This document shows positions 5,731 to 8,877 of a stretch of 8,877 nt of DNA, piece after piece. The translations under genes were made by a program, and so were the position numbers. Position 1 is the first letter of the stretch, and the number at the start of each line of letters is the position of its first letter. This DNA comes from Chloroflexota bacterium (GTDB taxonomy: Bacteria > Chloroflexota > Anaerolineae > UBA1429): NCBI GenBank assembly GCA_012513595.1, contig JAAZBY010000305.1, forward strand, positions 1 to 8,877. The letters are read 5' to 3'. The notes under the pieces were generated by a model. It saw nothing but the letters and a program-made list of their open reading frames with translations. It ran no database searches and was not told the origin of the DNA.

Positions 5731-6786
5731 ATGACCGCACAAGAACGCGCCGCGAGCCGCCTGGCGGGCAAGGCCACTGAGGGCCAACAGCGGGTAGCCA
5801 GCCTCTGGGGAGACGCCTTCCGACGCCTCGTTCGCAACCGCGCTGCCATGCTGGGTGGCATCGTGATCGTGGCCATCATCCTGATCTCGGTGTTTGCCAA
5901 CCACATCGCGCCCTATAGCTACCGCGAGGGTGACTCGAACGAGGCGCGCACCGTGCCCCTCTGGCTGACCAAGGTGATGCCCGGTGACATGGCCTCCTAC
6001 GCCAAGGTGGGCGACAAGTTCCCCATCGGCTCGGACTATCTGGGGCGTGACCTGCTTTCCCGCATCATCTACGGTAGCCGAGTGTCTCTGCCGGTGGGCT
6101 TTATGGGTGCCCTGACCGCCCTGGTCATCGGTCTGGTGTATGGCTGTATCTCCGGGTACTATGGCCTGAAGGTGGACAACATCATGATGCGCATTGTCGA
6201 CATCATGTATGCCTTCCCGACCATGCTCTTGATCATCCTGTTGATGGCCTTTTTCAAGACCTCGTTCGGGGGGGTAGCCGAGCCGGGGACCGCGGCCTAT
6301 ACGTTCAACCGGATCAACAGGGTGGTTGACGGGCTGCTGGGTCTGGAGGGCGGCGGCATGCTCTTCATCTTTATGGGCATCGGCATCACCGCCTGGATGG
6401 GCACGGCCCGCCTGGCGCGTGGGCAGATCCTTTCTCTGAAAGAGAAGGAGTTTATCGAGGCATCCCGCATGATCGGGGCGCGCGATATGCGCATCATCAC
6501 GCGGCACATCCTGCCCAACATCGTCGGGCCCATCCTGGTGTCGGTAACGCTGAGCATCCCGGGGTACATCTCGACGGAGGTGTTTCTGAGCTTCATCGGC
6601 CTTGGGGTTGATGCGCCGACGCCCTCCTGGGGATCGATGATCTCGGAGGGGGCCCAGGCCATCCGGTCGTACCCGCACGAGGTGCTGTTCCCGGCGGCCG
6701 CTCTGGCCATTCTGATGTTTGCGTTCAACTTCCTGGGCTATGGCCTGCGCGACGCTCTGGACCCGCGCATGAAGGGCACGTCCTGA
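5731..6786 (+). CDS. ABC transporter permease, DppC/OppC type
   Basis: Second membrane subunit, 351 residues, somewhat longer than the usual roughly 300. Its ribosome binding site AAAGGAG (5717-5723) overlaps the stop of the preceding permease, 7 nt before the ATG. An N-terminal cytoplasmic segment with FRRLVRNRAAM leads to the first membrane helix (about 40-58), as in the OppC_N domain. The family motif IGSDYLGRDLLSRIIYGSR (99-117) follows, then four or five further membrane helices. The EAA loop is EFIEASRMIGARDMRIITRH (240-259). Also typical are FLSFIGLGVDAPTPSWG (285-301) and the C-terminus GYGLRDALDPRMK. The extra length lies mainly in an insert of about 33 residues (176-208) between membrane helices and in the region 70-97. 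It should pair with the DppB-type subunit to form the channel. Confidence 0.95.
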   Translation: MTAQERAASRLAGKATEGQQRVASLWGDAFRRLVRNRAAMLGGIVIVAIILISVFANHIAPYSYREGDSNEARTVPLWLTKVMPGDMASYAKVGDKFPIGSDYLGRDLLSRIIYGSRVSLPVGFMGALTALVIGLVYGCISGYYGLKVDNIMMRIVDIMYAFPTMLLIILLMAFFKTSFGGVAEPGTAAYTFNRINRVVDGLLGLEGGGMLFIFMGIGITAWMGTARLARGQILSLKEKEFIEASRMIGARDMRIITRHILPNIVGPILVSVTLSIPGYISTEVFLSFIGLGVDAPTPSWGSMISEGAQAIRSYPHEVLFPAAALAILMFAFNFLGYGLRDALDPRMKGTS

Positions 6787-6825
6787 CGGAGCGACGAACA
6801 CGCGAGCCCCAAGGCGGAGCCGCCC

Positions 6826-8535
6826 ATGAGCAGGAAATCCTGGCTGTTCGCTATCCTGGCCTTCCTCCTGGCCTGCTGTGTTATCACAGCCTGCGCCGGG
6901 GCGGGGATCTTGGGCGCTCGCGAACGCCTGCAGGGCCTGCTGGGTGGGCAGGCCGGCGGGCAGGCCAGCGGTGCAGAGCAAGCCACCGCGGCGGTGCCCC
7001 CCCAGAGGAGCACCCCTGCGGCCGGTGGAAACGATGAGAGACCCTCGGGCGGGACGTTGCGCCTGGCCGGCGGGCTGCCACCGACGCTGGACCCGGCCAT
7101 GGCCCAGGATTCCACGTCGGCGGAGTATATCGTACACCTCTTTAGCGGGTTGGTGCGCTTGAACGGGGACCTGGTAGTGGTGCCCGATCTGGCGGACCAC
7201 TGGACTGTGAGCGATGATGGACGCCTGTACACGTTCGTGCTGCGCGAGAACGCGCAGTTTGCCGACGGGCGCGCCATCACGGCGGCGGATGTGATCGGCT
7301 CTCTGGAGCGGGCCTGCAGCCCGGAGTTGGGCTCCCCGGTGGCCGCCTCGTACCTGAACGACATCGTCGGCGTGGCCGACTATGCCCAGGGGCGCGCGGC
7401 GAGCATCGCTGGTTTGCGGGCGCCGACACCTGACAGTGTCGAGATCACCATCGACGCGCCCAAGGCGTACTTTACGGCCAAGTTGACCTATCCGGCGGCC
7501 TTCGTGGTAGACCGACAGCAGATCGAAGCCGAGGGGCAGAGCTGGGTGCAGCACCCCAACGGCAGTGGGCCCTTTGTGCTGGCCGAGCTGACCGCTCAGC
7601 GCATCGTTCTCGAACGGAACGCGCGCTACTACGGGCCGGGCCCGGCGCTGGACCGCGTGGAGTATCTCGTGACGGGGGGATACCCCGTCACCATGTATGA
7701 AAACAACGAGCTCGATATCGTCGAGGTGCCCCCGTCGGAGATGGAGCGCCTGCTCGACCCGGAGAACCCCCTGCACGACGAGGTGCGGATGTCGTCGGAG
7801 CTCAGCGTCACGTATCTGGGGCTGAACGTCCAGCAGGCGCCGTTCGATGATCCGGCGGTGCGGCAGGCGTTTGCCATGGCCATCGACAAGGCGAAGATCG
7901 CCGACCTGGTGTTGCAGGGCGGCGGAACCGTAGCCGCTGGCATTCTGCCTCCCGGCATGCCGGACTTTGACCCCTCGTTGGTGGGCTACAGGTATGATCC
8001 GGAGGGCGCGCGACGGTTGTTGGCCGGGTCGCGCTACGGACAGAACGGAACCATGCCGCCGGTGGTGCTGGCGATCAGCGGCTCGAGTGGGTATATGGAT
8101 TCGGTCACTGAGGCGGTCCTGAGCCTCGTCGAAGACAACCTGGGCATCGCCATCACGGTGCACCAGGTGGACTGGGCCGATTTCCTGCGCGACATGAGCG
8201 CGCGGCGCTACCAGATGTACCTGACGGGATGGATTGTGGACTATCCCGATTCCGAGAACTTTCTCGATCTGCTCTTTCACAGCGCCAGTCCGCAGAATCA
8301 CATGGGATACAGCAGCGCGGCGGTGGATCAGCTCCTGGAACATGCCCGCCTGGAGCAGGACCCCGCGCAGCGCACGCAGGAATACCGTGAGGCCGAGCGG
8401 CTGATCGTAGCGGATGCTCCTTGGATTCCGCTGGTGCACGGGCTGCGCGTCAGCCTGATCAAGCCCAACGTGCAGGGCTTTGCTGCCACGTCGGCCATCT
8501 ATCCGTGGCTGCAGGACGTGTATCTCGGGCAGTAG
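6826..8535 (+). CDS. Second ABC solute-binding lipoprotein, family 5 (SBP2; DppA/OppA-like)
   Basis: A 569-residue receptor paralogous to SBP1 but clearly divergent. The lipoprotein signal ends in ITAC with Cys23. A long flexible linker rich in Gly, Gln, Ala and Pro (about 24-75) follows, including a short GGQA duplication encoded by a 12-bp tandem repeat at 6943-6966. Family 5 signatures are GLPPTLDPAMAQD (83-95), LADHWTVSDDGRLYTFVLR (122-140), ITAADVIGSLERA (151-163), NGSGPFVLAEL (245-255) and FDDPAVRQAFAMAIDKAKI (340-358), plus the C-terminal GWIVDYPDSENFLDLLF (468-484). The last is closer to the family consensus than the SBP1 version. It lies 39 bp after the DppC-type gene and 37 bp before the ATPase gene, inside the operon, unlike SBP1. 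A GGAG site lies 6 nt before the ATG, within a small GC hairpin. It may have a different substrate range or expression level from SBP1; the substrate is unknown. Confidence 0.93.
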   Translation: MSRKSWLFAILAFLLACCVITACAGAGILGARERLQGLLGGQAGGQASGAEQATAAVPPQRSTPAAGGNDERPSGGTLRLAGGLPPTLDPAMAQDSTSAEYIVHLFSGLVRLNGDLVVVPDLADHWTVSDDGRLYTFVLRENAQFADGRAITAADVIGSLERACSPELGSPVAASYLNDIVGVADYAQGRAASIAGLRAPTPDSVEITIDAPKAYFTAKLTYPAAFVVDRQQIEAEGQSWVQHPNGSGPFVLAELTAQRIVLERNARYYGPGPALDRVEYLVTGGYPVTMYENNELDIVEVPPSEMERLLDPENPLHDEVRMSSELSVTYLGLNVQQAPFDDPAVRQAFAMAIDKAKIADLVLQGGGTVAAGILPPGMPDFDPSLVGYRYDPEGARRLLAGSRYGQNGTMPPVVLAISGSSGYMDSVTEAVLSLVEDNLGIAITVHQVDWADFLRDMSARRYQMYLTGWIVDYPDSENFLDLLFHSASPQNHMGYSSAAVDQLLEHARLEQDPAQRTQEYREAERLIVADAPWIPLVHGLRVSLIKPNVQGFAATSAIYPWLQDVYLGQ

Positions 8536-8562
8536 TCACCAATCCCAGCATCTTGCTTGAGT

Positions 8563-8568
8563 AGGAGG
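8563..8568 (+). promoter_or_regulatory. Ribosome binding site of the ATPase gene
   Basis: AGGAGG with a 4-nt spacer (CCTA) before the ATG at 8573. It fixes the start of the DppD-type gene, 37 bp after the SBP2 stop. No promoter or terminator is seen in this gap, so the gene is read from the operon. Confidence 0.8.
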
Positions 8569-8572
8569 CCTA

Positions 8573-8877
8573 ATGACTCCATTGCTTTCCGTGCGGAACC
8601 TCCGCACGCACTTTTACACGCAGGACGGCGTGGTACAGGCCGTCAACGGCATCTCGTTTGACGTCGAAGAAGGCGAGACCATCGGCATCGTGGGAGAGAG
8701 CGGCTGCGGCAAGAGCGTCAGCGTGTCGTCCATGATGCGCCTGATCCCCCAGCCGCCCGGCAAGATCGTAGACGGCGAGGTGTGGTTCCAGGGGCGAGAC
8801 ATCCTGAAGATCAGCGAAGACGAGATGCGCAAGATCCGCGGACACAAGATGTCCATGATCTTCCAGGACCCGATGAC
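8573..8877 (+). CDS. ABC transporter ATP-binding protein, DppD/OppD type (3' end outside window)
   Basis: The first 101 residues of a nucleotide-binding subunit, with the reading frame still open at the window end. The N-terminus MTPLLSVRNLRTHFYTQDG followed by AVNGISFDVEEGETIGIVG is typical of DppD/OppD ATPases. The Walker A motif GESGCGKS occupies residues 41-48. The stretch MRLIPQPPGKIVDGEVWFQGRD (55-76) is the usual family spacer, and the Q-loop MIFQDPM begins at residue 95 (Gln98). Walker B, the signature motif and the C-terminal oligopeptide/dipeptide domain lie beyond the window. A DppF/OppF-type partner ATPase is expected next. It should energise the two permeases by docking on their EAA loops. 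Confidence 0.95.
   Translation, partial: MTPLLSVRNLRTHFYTQDGVVQAVNGISFDVEEGETIGIVGESGCGKSVSVSSMMRLIPQPPGKIVDGEVWFQGRDILKISEDEMRKIRGHKMSMIFQDPM

Noticed and set aside
6943..6966. 12-bp tandem duplication (11 of 12 identical)
   Set aside because: It encodes GGQA repeats in the flexible linker of SBP2 and is ordinary low-complexity linker variation, not a mobile or regulatory repeat.
5254..8439. Open frame of 1061 codons on the minus strand opposite the permeases and SBP2
   Set aside because: It lies antisense to three well-supported genes, its translation is His/Arg/Gln/Gly-rich with no recognisable domain, and it is a typical shadow frame caused by the G/C-rich third codon positions of the real genes.
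1..8877. Search for a mobile element, CRISPR array, toxin-antitoxin, defence system or RNA gene
   Set aside because: All long + strand frames belong to known housekeeping or ABC importer families. There are no transposase motifs, regularly spaced repeats, or tRNA or rRNA signatures.

Overview
The window is a GC-rich bacterial chromosome segment with every gene on the + strand. Gene content, lipoprotein style and promoter style fit a Chloroflexota-like organism (Anaerolineae/Caldilineae type). The supporting features are lipobox-type solute-binding proteins with short Pro/Gly linkers, strong AGGAGG ribosome binding sites and near-consensus TATAAT/TTGAC promoters. That placement is an inference from pattern, not a database match.

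Left part (1-2627) holds housekeeping and envelope genes. It opens inside polynucleotide phosphorylase: the end of the second RNase PH domain, then KH, S1 and an RGG-type tail, closed by an intrinsic terminator. Next is type I signal peptidase (lepB), with intact Ser/Lys dyad motifs and an unusual C-terminal tail of about 43 residues. A sigma70-type promoter overlaps the lepB stop codon and drives a small lipoprotein with three LysM repeats.

Right part (2628-8877) is a peptide/opine/nickel-class (Dpp/Opp) ABC importer locus. A first family 5 solute-binding lipoprotein (SBP1) has its own promoter, a strong AGGAGG site and a strong intrinsic terminator, so it looks like an abundant single-gene transcript. 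About 35 bp after the terminator a second extended -10 promoter begins the transporter operon, with a leader predicted to fold into two hairpins. That operon encodes a DppB-type permease, a DppC-type permease, a second divergent solute-binding lipoprotein (SBP2) and the start of a DppD-type ATPase, which runs off the right edge. SBP2 sits between the permeases and the ATPase, so the same membrane channel may be served by two receptors made at different levels.

I see no mobile element, CRISPR array, tRNA, rRNA or evident new multi-gene system. The least explained sequence is regulatory. It comprises a -10 box enclosed by a perfect 8-bp inverted repeat, a 15-bp element shared by the SBP1 and permease promoters just after the -10, a structured leader, and dyads near the other start sites.
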